Positions 28,163 to 36,913 of a DNA stretch of 64,000 nucleotides are shown piece after piece; position 1 is the first letter of the stretch; each line of letters opens with the position of its first letter. Origin of the DNA: Marivita hallyeonensis (GTDB lineage: Bacteria > Pseudomonadota > Alphaproteobacteria > Rhodobacterales > Rhodobacteraceae); assembly GCF_900129875.1 (NCBI RefSeq), contig NZ_FQXC01000004.1, forward strand, positions 310,001 to 374,000, given 5' to 3'. Under the pieces are notes generated by a model. The model saw nothing but the letters and a program-made list of their open reading frames with translations, did no database searches and was not told where the DNA came from. The translations under genes and the position numbers were made by a program.

Positions 28163-30118
28163 CTAGAACGTCATCTTGTAGGTCAGCGCCCCGGTGAAGC
28201 CGCGCGAGCCGTCGAGACCGATGGAACTGCTGCCGGTCAGGCTGAGGAACGAACCCGATCCGAATTCCTTCACGACCGAGCCCGCGATGTAACCCCAGGT
28301 TTGATCCGGACGTGGTGCAGAGACGGTTCCGAGCGTGTTGGCGTTCGGTCCAAGCGACACCTCCAGCGGGTCATCGTTGAAATCGTGTTCGATCGAGCCA
28401 CGCAGGTTGAAGGTCCAGCCATCCATGTTCTCCGGCGTGATGAGGGCAGACAAACCGGCGGTGATGCGGCTGGATTCGTACTCCGTCTCACCGAACGACA
28501 GGCTGGCCGCCCCATCGGACTCGGTGAAGCCATCCAGCGACACTCGTTCCCAAGTGTAATGGGCAAACGGATTGAGGCGCACCTGGCTGTTGATCGCGTA
28601 GAGCGCACCACCACCGATGCGGGCGAAGCGATAATCGCCTTCCGTGTCCGCGGTGTAGGTTTCGGTCGCCGGTCCTAGGGCGAAACTGCGAGTGATGTCG
28701 TCGACATTCACGCGCCCGCCGCCGAAGGCCGCGTTGAGATAGTACTTCGGCGACAAGGCGACCTGACCGAAGACGACACCGATGACGAGGTCGGTGTCAA
28801 AGCCACCGGCATCGTTGTCGAAATCGACTTCCCCATAGTCGAGGCTGATCCCCGCACCGATTGTGGCGTTCGGAGCGACGACGACATCCGCCCCGGCCTT
28901 CAGCACGCGTGTGGTGCCTTCGACGCCGGGCGTCACCTGCTGTGCGTCACCTTCAAAACGACCGACGTCGAGGCTGGCATACACGTCAACCTCGCCCACC
29001 TCGCGGCGGCGTGGTGCGCCGTTTTCGTCAGTCGTGCGCAGAACGGTCGGGTTCATACGGTTTTCAATCGACAGACCGTGCTGGCGCAGGGCTGTCATGG
29101 TCGCGATGGAAATCGCGCCGGTTTGTGTCGCGGCTTGCAGCCCCGCGAAAGACGCTTGACCGAACAAGGCGTGCGCCGACGTTGTGGGGTGAACGCCATC
29201 CGCAAAGATACGCAGTTCACTGTCAGCGCTTGCATCGACGCCCTGCAGACAGCCGAGCGAACTGCCGGGGCAAGCCGGGACCGTGGCCGCGTTCGGTGCG
29301 GTGAAGCCGTATTTTGCCGGATCCGCCTGAAGCGCGCCAAGGAGCTTTTGCGAATCCACGATGACGGCCTTGTCTCCAATCGAGGCAAGCAGAGTGTTGT
29401 TGAATGCGTCGGTCAGCCCCGTCTGAAGCGCGGCGCCCTGCGGGCCCGAGGACAGACCGAATGGCGTCGAACCGATATCCGGAATCGTGACCACGATGAC
29501 CGACTCCGCGCCCGCGTTTTTGACCCGATCCACGAGGCCGACAAGCTCTGTCGCGGCTTGCGCCATGTTGGCGGCCGCATCCTGAGGTGTAATCGCCCCT
29601 ACCCCAACGGCACCCGCCTGTGCAAAGACGTCGTTGGCACCGCCCCAAAGAATGACCAGGTCGTTCTCGCCCAGTTTCGGGCGATCTGCGAGCATGCGGT
29701 CCACCTGTTCGGCCAGGGACCGCGTCGTGATCCCTTGCGAAGTATTGAACCCAATCCCGCTTGGGTTTGTGACCCGAGACCCGCCCTCAGCATAGATTGT
29801 CCCGCCAAGGTCGACTTCCTGCAACCCGGCCAAGGGCACGGCGGAATAGACATTCGGACCAAGGCTCAGTCCCAGTTCGTTGCCCAGAACCTCGCCAAAG
29901 GTCAGCGAGGATCCGTCGGGCGCGTTGGTCAGGAACTTGTAGTTGATGACTGGCAAAAGCCCCATGCCCGCGGCCTGAACCGATTGCGAATAGGCCCCGG
30001 CGTCGCTCAGCGAGTCGCCGATGATGAACAGGTCGTCGAAGCGCAGTTCGTCCGCTGACGTAATGCTGGCCGCACAGGTCAATACCGTGCTCGCCAAAGC
30101 GAGTTTTCTGAAAGTCAT
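28163..30118 (-). CDS. GDSL-type autotransporter esterase/lipase
   Basis: A 651-residue outer-membrane autotransporter. A signal peptide (1-22) precedes a GDSL esterase domain: block I FIIGDSLSDAG with nucleophile Ser36, block III WGGANDVF, and block V ADGVHPTTSAHAL with the Asp-His pair. From about residue 370 a beta-barrel translocator follows, with alternating strands and the terminal GALTYKMTF ending in phenylalanine. It resembles EstA-like surface esterases. The ATG at 30118 has a GGGAGGG binding site; the in-frame start at 30133 precedes it. Confidence 0.93.
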   Translation of the reverse strand: MTFRKLALASTVLTCAASITSADELRFDDLFIIGDSLSDAGAYSQSVQAAGMGLLPVINYKFLTNAPDGSSLTFGEVLGNELGLSLGPNVYSAVPLAGLQEVDLGGTIYAEGGSRVTNPSGIGFNTSQGITTRSLAEQVDRMLADRPKLGENDLVILWGGANDVFAQAGAVGVGAITPQDAAANMAQAATELVGLVDRVKNAGAESVIVVTIPDIGSTPFGLSSGPQGAALQTGLTDAFNNTLLASIGDKAVIVDSQKLLGALQADPAKYGFTAPNAATVPACPGSSLGCLQGVDASADSELRIFADGVHPTTSAHALFGQASFAGLQAATQTGAISIATMTALRQHGLSIENRMNPTVLRTTDENGAPRRREVGEVDVYASLDVGRFEGDAQQVTPGVEGTTRVLKAGADVVVAPNATIGAGISLDYGEVDFDNDAGGFDTDLVIGVVFGQVALSPKYYLNAAFGGGRVNVDDITRSFALGPATETYTADTEGDYRFARIGGGALYAINSQVRLNPFAHYTWERVSLDGFTESDGAASLSFGETEYESSRITAGLSALITPENMDGWTFNLRGSIEHDFNDDPLEVSLGPNANTLGTVSAPRPDQTWGYIAGSVVKEFGSGSFLSLTGSSSIGLDGSRGFTGALTYKMTF

Positions 30119-30301
30119 CCGTTTCCCTCCCAAGGCTTTCAGCAGCCGGTTCTTTTCGTTGCATTTACTGGAACGGAATTGACGTAGGGTGAGTCAACGT
30201 GAATTTGCACGTCGGATGCATTTTTGGCCGATCTGACGCGTCGTCACATGCGTGACACCCGTCTGAACTGAACGCCGACTGCTAAAACCGCCGACCATGG
30301 C

Positions 30302-31426
30302 TCACCCTTCTTGCGCGACGGATCGGCGGAAAAGCAGAAGGCTCGTCGCAAGAAGCGCGAGGCCCAAAAGGGTCAGCGCGAGGAATTCGGGCCAGACTGT
30401 TTCAAGACCTGCACCCTTGAACACGATGGCCTGGCTGGCGGTCATGTAGTGACGGGACGGGAGGATGAGCGTGCCGAACTGAAGCCACACGGGCTGGCCC
30501 TCGATCGGGGTTTCGCCCCCGGACAGCATGAGCATGGGCAAAACGATCAGCATGACGAGCAACGCGAATTGCGCCATGGACCGGGCAAGTGTCGCCAGGA
30601 AAACACCGAGCGCCGTTGCCGTGAACAGAAAGAGCGCGGTTCCGATGAGAAACAGGAGTTTCGAGCCCGCAATCGTGATGCCCAGCGCGCCCTGCATGAC
30701 AAAGGTGAGCGACAGTCCCGCGGCGATGAGCACAACCATTGCGTTCGCCCAAATCTTTGCCATCGCAATATCGAACGGGGATAGCGGCATCGCCAGAAGA
30801 TGTTCGATTGTCCCGTGTTCGCGTTCGCGGATCATCGCGGCACCGGTGAGGATCGTGGTCAGCCACATGATCTGCCCGATCAGCGCCACGATGCCTGCAA
30901 AACGCACGGTATCCCGGTTCGGGTTAAAAGCGCTGCGCAGGACAAGGTCGACCGGCTGCGGCACGACAAGATCGGCGCCAAGGGCAAACCGCCGGATCTC
31001 GGTGCCAAGGATATTCGTGATGTAAGTGGCCCCGATGCCCGCCTGTTCCATCGCCGTGGCGTCGATGAGGACCTGGATTTCGGGATTGCGCCCCGCACGC
31101 ACGTCTTTTTCAAAGCCCGGCGGGACCGCGACGACGAAAAGGAAGTTGCCCGCATCCATCTCGGTCGCGCCGGTGCCAGGGACGATTTGCACCACGGGTT
31201 GGAACTCCGGCAGAAAGAACGCGGCGGCAAGGGCGCGTGACAATGGGGAGTTGTCTTCGTCGGCAAAAGCGATGGAGGCATTGTTGACGGAGTTGGCGAC
31301 GCCGGTGGCTTCCATCACCGGGGCCAATGTGAATGACCACACAAGCAGCGCCATCATCACCCAGTCACGGCGCAGGCTGACCATTTCCTTCAGACCAAGC
31401 CAGAATATGCACGCCAGACGCTGCAT
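30302..31426 (-). CDS. ABC-2 type transporter permease
   Basis: A 374-residue integral membrane protein of the ABC-2 family: one helix near the N-terminus, a periplasmic domain of about 130 residues, then five helices with the characteristic AAMIREREHGTIEHLLAMPLSPFDIAMAK stretch between helices 2 and 3. Layout matches YhhJ/YbhR permeases. It begins directly after the stop of the fused ATPase-permease gene and is the third gene of a HlyD-ATPase-permease operon. Confidence 0.92.
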   Translation of the reverse strand: MQRLACIFWLGLKEMVSLRRDWVMMALLVWSFTLAPVMEATGVANSVNNASIAFADEDNSPLSRALAAAFFLPEFQPVVQIVPGTGATEMDAGNFLFVVAVPPGFEKDVRAGRNPEIQVLIDATAMEQAGIGATYITNILGTEIRRFALGADLVVPQPVDLVLRSAFNPNRDTVRFAGIVALIGQIMWLTTILTGAAMIREREHGTIEHLLAMPLSPFDIAMAKIWANAMVVLIAAGLSLTFVMQGALGITIAGSKLLFLIGTALFLFTATALGVFLATLARSMAQFALLVMLIVLPMLMLSGGETPIEGQPVWLQFGTLILPSRHYMTASQAIVFKGAGLETVWPEFLALTLLGLALLATSLLLFRRSVAQEG

Positions 31427-34123
31427 CTATTTCTCCTGCGCGCGCAGCGACAGCGCGGCAACTGCCGTGAAGGCCGGACCGAAACAGGCCAACGCAAGGA
31501 TGTCCGGCCCCAGCGCCTCCCATCCCAGACCTTTCGTGAAGGCCCCTACGTTCAGGTGCAAAAAATAAGATGACGGCCAAAGCGACCCGATCACCTGCGC
31601 CCCGTCCTCAAGCGTGGAGACCGGCTGCAACAAGCCGGAAAACTGGATGGTCGGCACGACCGACGCAATGGCCGTGGCAAAGGTCGCGGCGACCTGGCTT
31701 GACGTCATCGTGGCAATGAACAGGCCGTATGAGGTCGTGGCCCAGATATAGAGAAACGCCCCAAGCGCCAACGGAAGGGGATCGCCCTTCAGCGGGACGC
31801 CGAAGAGAAAGACGGTCATCCCTGCGAGCAAGAGGAAATTGGCGTACCCAATGACGATATAGGGGATCTGTTTGCCGATCAGGAATTCCAGCCGCGTGGT
31901 CGGCGTCACGTAAAAATTGATGACGGAGCCCAATTCCCGTTCGCGCGCCACACTGACAGCGGCCAGCACGGCGGGAAGCATGATGAGCAGGATCGCGGGC
32001 ATGGCCGGTGCCATTGCGGCGATACTCTCAAAGCTCTGGTTATAGCGGAAGCGCGGTTCGATCCGGGCAAGCTCTTCGTGCTGGACACCGCCTTCCCGGG
32101 CGATGACGCCAAGAAACGTCTGGTGCAGGCCAGCGACATAGCCTTCGACGGTTTCCCCCTTGAACGGAATCGCGCCATCCACTGTGGCCAGCACCTCGGT
32201 CGGTTCGCGGGATCGGAGCTGGCGGCCAAAGTCGGGCGGGATCTCCACCACAAGCGACACCTTGCCCGACTGTAGCTGGAGCCGACCTTCCTCAGCGCTT
32301 TGCAGTTGCGACCCAAGTTCGAAGTATCGCGACCCCTCGATCTCGGAAATGTAGGCGCGGCTTTCGGGACTGCGGGACAGGTCGAGCACCGCGAAATCCA
32401 GCTCTTCGATGTCGAGCGTAATACCGTAGCAGAAGACAAGCATGAGGATCGCCGACCCCATGAACGCGAAGGCCAGACGCACCTGATCGCGCAGAACCTC
32501 GACCGTCTCTCGGCGCGTGTAGGCCAAGGCGCGTCCAATGCTGCTTCCCGTCGCTGACGTATGGGCCGCGACCGCAACATCCGGCGCACGCACCGGAGTG
32601 GGTGGGTCCGCCGCTTCGAGGATTGCGATAAACGCCTCTTCGAGGCTGTCAGCACCCTCATCGGCCATCAAGTCTTCCGGCGTGCCTTCGGCCAGGACGC
32701 GGCCTGCGTGCATGAATGACACCCGGTCGCAGCGCTCTGCCTCTGCCATGAAGTGGGTGGACACAAAGATCGTGACACCTTCGTTCCGCGACAATCCAAT
32801 GAGCAACGCCCAGAACCCATCACGCGCCTCGGGATCGACCCCGGATGTGGGTTCATCGAGGATTAGAACGCGCGGACGGTGAATGATCGCGACGGCAAGC
32901 GACAGACGCTGCTTGATGCCCAGCGGCAACGCCGCCGCAAGGGCGTCGCGATGCGCGTCCAGATCGAACCGCGACAGGAGATCGGCGATGCGCGCCTCCT
33001 GATCCTTGATCGCAAAGATGCGCGCATGAAGCTGCAGGTTCTGCAGAACGGTCAATTCGCCATAGAGCGAGAACGCTTGGCTCATGTACCCGATGTCCCG
33101 ACGCAGGGCACGATTGCGCGCATCTACGGGTTTGCCGAACAAGGTCGCCTCCCCCGAGGTGATCGGCAGCAGCCCCGTCAGCATCTTCATCGTCGTCGAT
33201 TTTCCGCAGCCGTTGGAGCCGAGAAATCCGAAGATCTCGCCCTTGTGGATCGAAAACTCGACGTGATTGACCGCGACGAAATCGCCGAATTTGCGGGTCA
33301 AGCCGTCGGCGGTGATTACCGGGTCGCCATTATTGTGGTTTTGCGGGGCGTCTTCGAAGGTCTCAGACGGACGACCATCGGCACGCAAGGCGCGATAGGC
33401 TTCCTCCAGATCCTCCATGTCGCCTTTGAGCGCATCGGGCGTGCCCTGAAACAACACCCGACCTGCATCCATCGCGACAATCCGGTCGAAGGATTCGGCC
33501 TCCTCCATGTAAGCCGTCGACACCAAAACCGTCAGGCCGGGCGTGATATCGCGGATGGCCGCGATCAAGGCCCAGAACTGCCGCCGCGACAACGGATCGA
33601 CCCCTGTGGTCGGCTCGTCCAGCACCAGCAGTTTCGGGTCGTGGATAAGCGCGCAGCAGAGGCCAAGCTTCTGCTTCATACCACCCGACAGCTTGCCCAT
33701 CAGCCGGTCGGCAAACGGTGCAAGACCGGTGGCGGACAAAAGCGCTTCGATCCGCACCTCGCGCTCGTCCCGGCCCTGCCCAAAGAGACGTGAGAAAAAC
33801 TCGAGGTTCTCGCGCACCGACAATTCGGCATAAAGGTTCCGGCCCAGACCCTGCGGCATGAATGCGATGGCCGGGCAGATCTGCCGCCGGTGTTTGACAT
33901 CGCTGATAGACCCGCCGAGCACTTCGATTTGTCCGGACTGCACCTTCTTCGCGCCGGTGATCAGGCCAAGAAGTGTCGACTTGCCCACCCCGTCGGGGCC
34001 AATAAACCCGATCAGCTGTCCTGCGGGCAAGTCCAGAGACACCGCATCCAACGCCACCGTCTTCCGATACAGATGCGAGACATCCGCGATCGTGATCGCA
34101 GCGTCCGTTTGCTCGCCGTTCAT
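31427..34123 (-). CDS. ABC transporter with two ATPase domains fused to a permease (RbbA/YhiH-like)
   Basis: An 898-residue fusion. Two ATP-binding cassettes are in tandem, each with Walker A (GPDGVGKST near residue 40; GSNGCGKST near 290), signature (LSGGMKQK; a degenerate LPLGIKQRL in the second) and Walker B (LLVLDEPTTG; VLILDEPTSG). An ABC-2 permease domain (about 535-898) follows. This is the layout of the E. coli rbbA gene product and related exporters. The ATG at 34123 overlaps the HlyD gene's stop in ATGA, so translation is coupled. Substrate unknown; drugs or lipids are likely for this class. Confidence 0.93.
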   Translation of the reverse strand: MNGEQTDAAITIADVSHLYRKTVALDAVSLDLPAGQLIGFIGPDGVGKSTLLGLITGAKKVQSGQIEVLGGSISDVKHRRQICPAIAFMPQGLGRNLYAELSVRENLEFFSRLFGQGRDEREVRIEALLSATGLAPFADRLMGKLSGGMKQKLGLCCALIHDPKLLVLDEPTTGVDPLSRRQFWALIAAIRDITPGLTVLVSTAYMEEAESFDRIVAMDAGRVLFQGTPDALKGDMEDLEEAYRALRADGRPSETFEDAPQNHNNGDPVITADGLTRKFGDFVAVNHVEFSIHKGEIFGFLGSNGCGKSTTMKMLTGLLPITSGEATLFGKPVDARNRALRRDIGYMSQAFSLYGELTVLQNLQLHARIFAIKDQEARIADLLSRFDLDAHRDALAAALPLGIKQRLSLAVAIIHRPRVLILDEPTSGVDPEARDGFWALLIGLSRNEGVTIFVSTHFMAEAERCDRVSFMHAGRVLAEGTPEDLMADEGADSLEEAFIAILEAADPPTPVRAPDVAVAAHTSATGSSIGRALAYTRRETVEVLRDQVRLAFAFMGSAILMLVFCYGITLDIEELDFAVLDLSRSPESRAYISEIEGSRYFELGSQLQSAEEGRLQLQSGKVSLVVEIPPDFGRQLRSREPTEVLATVDGAIPFKGETVEGYVAGLHQTFLGVIAREGGVQHEELARIEPRFRYNQSFESIAAMAPAMPAILLIMLPAVLAAVSVARERELGSVINFYVTPTTRLEFLIGKQIPYIVIGYANFLLLAGMTVFLFGVPLKGDPLPLALGAFLYIWATTSYGLFIATMTSSQVAATFATAIASVVPTIQFSGLLQPVSTLEDGAQVIGSLWPSSYFLHLNVGAFTKGLGWEALGPDILALACFGPAFTAVAALSLRAQEK

Positions 34124-35115
34124 TCGAAAAGCTCTGGCGGAATGCGCCTTTGTAGCGCTTCGGGCCACTCTGCACTGCGGTCCAGCTGGATGACGGCAAT
34201 ACCCCGCAGCCCGGTTTTGACATGTTCGATCCGCCCTTCGACAAGGTCTTCGGGAATGCGGACACGGACCCGGAAGACAAGCTGCTCCCGTTCGCTCAGT
34301 GTTTCGACCTGCTTAGGCGTGAACTGCGCCTCGGGTGACACGAAACTGACCGCCGCCGGGATGCCGAAATCAGGCATCGCATCCAGGACGATCCGCGCGT
34401 CGGCGCCGATCGGCAAAAGCCCCGCCTCGCGCGCCGGAAGGAAAACCTCCATATACACGTTCTCAAGACTGAGAAGCGTCAGGATCGGACCGCCCGCCGG
34501 CACAACCTCTCCCGGCTCCGCCAGCCGGTACAACACGCGCCCGGGCATTGGCGCAAAGAGCTTGCTATCCTCAAGCTGTGCCGTGATCCGGCGCACCTCG
34601 GCCTCGGCCGCGGCGATCTGGCTCTCCGCCGTCGCCACCCGGGCTTTCGATGCGCCCAGCACGGCGTCTGCGACCTCTCGTGCTGTTTCACGCTCTTCGA
34701 ACACCGTCTCCGAGATGTTCTGCCCCGCCAGAAGCGCCTGCGCCCGTTCCAACTCGTGTTCAGCCCGTCGCTGTTCGCTTTCACGCTGAACCATGACAGC
34801 TTCGGCTTCGGCCTTGATCTGGCGCGCCAGTGCCACTTCGGCCTTGGCCCGGTCCAGCGCTGCGGAGAGCTCATCCGTGTCCATTTCGACCAGAATATCG
34901 CCGGTGGAAACGAGGCTGCCCTCTGCCGCCATCACCCGCGCCACGCGCCCGGGAAGCGTCGGCGCGATCTCGACTTGCTCGGCCTCGATCCGTCCGTTGC
35001 CCTGAACAAACCCGACAGGCAGGTCCGCGCCCTCCTCAGACACGAACATGAACGCCGCCATACCCGCGAGCAGAAGCGCGGCGACCGCAATGAAAAAACT
35101 TTTTGACTTGAACAT
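34120..35115 (-). CDS. HlyD-family membrane fusion protein
   Basis: A 331-residue periplasmic adaptor anchored by one N-terminal helix (FFIAVAALLLAGMAAFMFV). It has the paired biotinyl/lipoyl-like half-motifs (GRIEAEQVEIAPTLPGRVARVMAAEGSLVSTGDILVEMD and the later MPGRVLYRLAEPGEVVPAGGPI), separated by an alpha-helical hairpin of about 100 residues. It resembles YhiI/YbhG, which link an ABC-2 exporter to TolC. It is the first gene of the three-gene exporter operon, and the operon ends 140 bases from the island's left attachment repeat. Confidence 0.92.
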   Translation of the reverse strand: MFKSKSFFIAVAALLLAGMAAFMFVSEEGADLPVGFVQGNGRIEAEQVEIAPTLPGRVARVMAAEGSLVSTGDILVEMDTDELSAALDRAKAEVALARQIKAEAEAVMVQRESEQRRAEHELERAQALLAGQNISETVFEERETAREVADAVLGASKARVATAESQIAAAEAEVRRITAQLEDSKLFAPMPGRVLYRLAEPGEVVPAGGPILTLLSLENVYMEVFLPAREAGLLPIGADARIVLDAMPDFGIPAAVSFVSPEAQFTPKQVETLSEREQLVFRVRVRIPEDLVEGRIEHVKTGLRGIAVIQLDRSAEWPEALQRRIPPELFE

Positions 35116-35254
35116 GACAAAGCGCCCCAAACCTCACGACACCGCCCCAATGTGGACAAGTCAAAGCATCCCGGCCTTGCGCTACATCAAGCGCAGGTCA
35201 TTGGGTCGCTAAGTGACAACAAAACGGATTTTGGTGGGTGCGAGTGGGCGGGAA

Positions 35255-35268
35255 TGGCGGAGGCTCAG
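35255..35268. repeat. Distal attachment site of the island
   Basis: TGGCGGAGGCTCAG, identical to the last 14 bases of the tRNA-Ser gene as written on the plus strand. It lies 140 bases upstream of the HlyD operon and marks the far end of the integrated element. Bases on either side do not match the tRNA, so the crossover must lie inside these 14 bases. Confidence 0.88.
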
Positions 35269-35533
35269 TCCGACTAATTTCTTTAGCATTTACTTGTTTT
35301 GTAACAACTTCAATATCTCACTAGCAAAACATACCACATAACGCACCACACAGTGTGAAGTATTTGCCCCGACTGCATGATTGGCATGAAGGCTTAGGAG
35401 GCTCGAGGCAAGATCGACTTCAGCATTCACCTGCACTTAGCTACCCTATAAGTTGATTGCGGCTTTACTCAAAAAAAGAAATCGTGGCAAACAGACACCG
35501 CAAGTACCCCGTCAAGAACTATATCGGGATTTC
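35269..35533. other. Gene-free AT-rich left margin of the island
   Basis: No reading frame of protein character lies between the attachment repeat and the left edge of the insertion sequence. The DNA is AT-rich in the first 80 bases. A TGAAGTAT at 35356-35363 resembles the TGAAGTGA motif found at the integrase end, but imperfectly. Confidence 0.4.
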
Positions 35534-36759
35534 AGCCGTTTAATGTGATGTATTGGATGCCCCTCCTGCCGGTTCATAATGGACTCGGTTGAGAAAGAAG
35601 GATGGAAACCAATGTCGAAACTTCATATTTTGGGTGTGGATTTGGCCAAGCGGACGTTCGCGGCCTGCGGCACGTGTAATAAGGGTTGTGTTATATTCAG
35701 GAAGAAACTGACCCGATCTCAGTTCCAGAAAATGCTGTCAGACCTGCCGCCTTGCATCGTTGCCATGGAAGCATGCAGCTCGGCTCACCACTGGGGACGC
35801 ATGGCCCGCGCTGCCGGTCATGACGTGCGCTTGATCCCACCGCTCTACGTCAAACCATTTGTTAAGCGGCACAAGAACGATGCCATCGACGCAGAAGCGA
35901 TTGCCGAAGCGGCGTCCCGACCCTCAATCCGAACTGTTGCGGTGAAGGACGAAGACCAGCAAGCGCAGGCGGTGCTCTTTCGCACGCGCGAACTTTTCGT
36001 GCGGCAACGCACTCAGTTGATCAATGCGGTACGGGCACATCTGGCAGAATACGGGATCATCTTGCCCCAACAGCGTCGCAACGGGCACGCCTTCGCATCA
36101 AGGTGCCGGACTGAATTGGACGCTGCGCCTTCAGAAGTCATAAACATCGTGCATGCGTATCTGCGCCAGATCGAGAGCGTCGATACGGAGGTCGCCGCTT
36201 TCGATGTGAAGATCAAGAAAGGCGCGCTGAGAAACGGAAAAGCGCGGCGCATGCAAACCATGCCCGGCATTGGGCCCATGACCGCCAGGGCCGTTCAGGC
36301 CTTTTGTCCACCTACAGAGAATTTTCGCAAAGGTCAGGATTTTGCGGCCTGGCTGGGATTGGTGCCGCGACAACATTCAACGGGCGGTAAGGATCGGCTT
36401 GGGCGGATCACGAAAATGGGTCAGCGTGACGTGCGAAAACTCCTGATTATCGGCGCGATGTCCGTCATCAGTGCGAGCGAACGCAAAGGCCATTGCGATG
36501 ATCCCTGGCTCGCCCGTATGCTTATGAGGCGACCACGCATGTTGGTAGCCGTTGCCCTGGCCAATCGGATGGCACGACGGCTCTGGGCAATGCTCGCCGA
36601 GGGTTGCGACTACGACATTCGGGCTGCCGCCTAAGTCGGCGCAGTCAGGATACCGGCAGGACTGAGAGGACGAAGGACAAGTTACGGAACACGACGATCA
36701 TGAGATCGGCAGCGGGAAAACCAGGATAAAACGGCGGCCTTCGAGCCCGTTAATGTGAT
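35534..36759 (+). mobile_element. IS110-family (IS1111-type) insertion sequence
   Basis: One transposase gene lies between near-identical 16-base direct repeats: AGCCGTTTAATGTGAT at 35534-35549 and AGCCCGTTAATGTGAT at 36744-36759, 1,210 bases apart. A perfect 10-base inverted repeat, TCCTGCCGGT (35564-35573) and ACCGGCAGGA (36652-36661), flanks the gene subterminally, as in the IS1111 group. Exact tips are my inference. The non-coding ends (about 62 bases left, about 115 right) are where a guide (bridge/seeker) RNA of this family would be encoded. Confidence 0.75.
35612..36634 (+). CDS. IS110-family (IS1111 group) transposase
   Basis: A 340-residue DEDD-type transposase, full length and uninterrupted. 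The N-terminal RuvC-like domain shows LGVDLAKRTFA with the first acidic residue, AMEACSSAHHWGR typical of the IS1111 branch, and the KNDAIDAEAIAEA motif. The C-terminal transposase_20 domain has TMPGIGPMTARAV, FAAWLGLVPRQHSTGGKDRLGRITKMG with the conserved serine. The ATG at 35612 follows AGAAAGAAGGATGG; the earlier in-frame start at 35579 is possible. The element looks recently active because the gene is intact. Confidence 0.93.
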   Translation: MSKLHILGVDLAKRTFAACGTCNKGCVIFRKKLTRSQFQKMLSDLPPCIVAMEACSSAHHWGRMARAAGHDVRLIPPLYVKPFVKRHKNDAIDAEAIAEAASRPSIRTVAVKDEDQQAQAVLFRTRELFVRQRTQLINAVRAHLAEYGIILPQQRRNGHAFASRCRTELDAAPSEVINIVHAYLRQIESVDTEVAAFDVKIKKGALRNGKARRMQTMPGIGPMTARAVQAFCPPTENFRKGQDFAAWLGLVPRQHSTGGKDRLGRITKMGQRDVRKLLIIGAMSVISASERKGHCDDPWLARMLMRRPRMLVAVALANRMARRLWAMLAEGCDYDIRAAA

Positions 36760-36913
36760 TGGGGCCCGCGCCTCGCAACTCCATAAGGGCCCGCCGCGCG
36801 TGTCGCGGCACACCAGAGGCCGGACACATGACTGCACCCGATCAGGCGTTCCAAGACTTTGAATTCACTCACAGTAAACGGGGCATCCACAATGTTTTAT
36901 GGTAATTAATCCC
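36635..36913. other. Right non-coding end of the IS and adjoining spacer
   Basis: These 279 bases contain the right inverted repeat (36652-36661), the right direct repeat (36744-36759) and then GC-rich sequence with inverted repeats up to the stop of the RTX gene at 36914. No protein gene is visible. The part up to about 36759 is a candidate for the guide RNA of the insertion sequence. Confidence 0.5.

Noticed and set aside
30302-35115. The HlyD-ABC-permease operon considered as the exporter for the RTX proteins
   Set aside because: The ATPase is an RbbA-like double cassette fused to an ABC-2 permease, not a peptidase- or CLD-type RTX exporter, and the operon lies outside the island.
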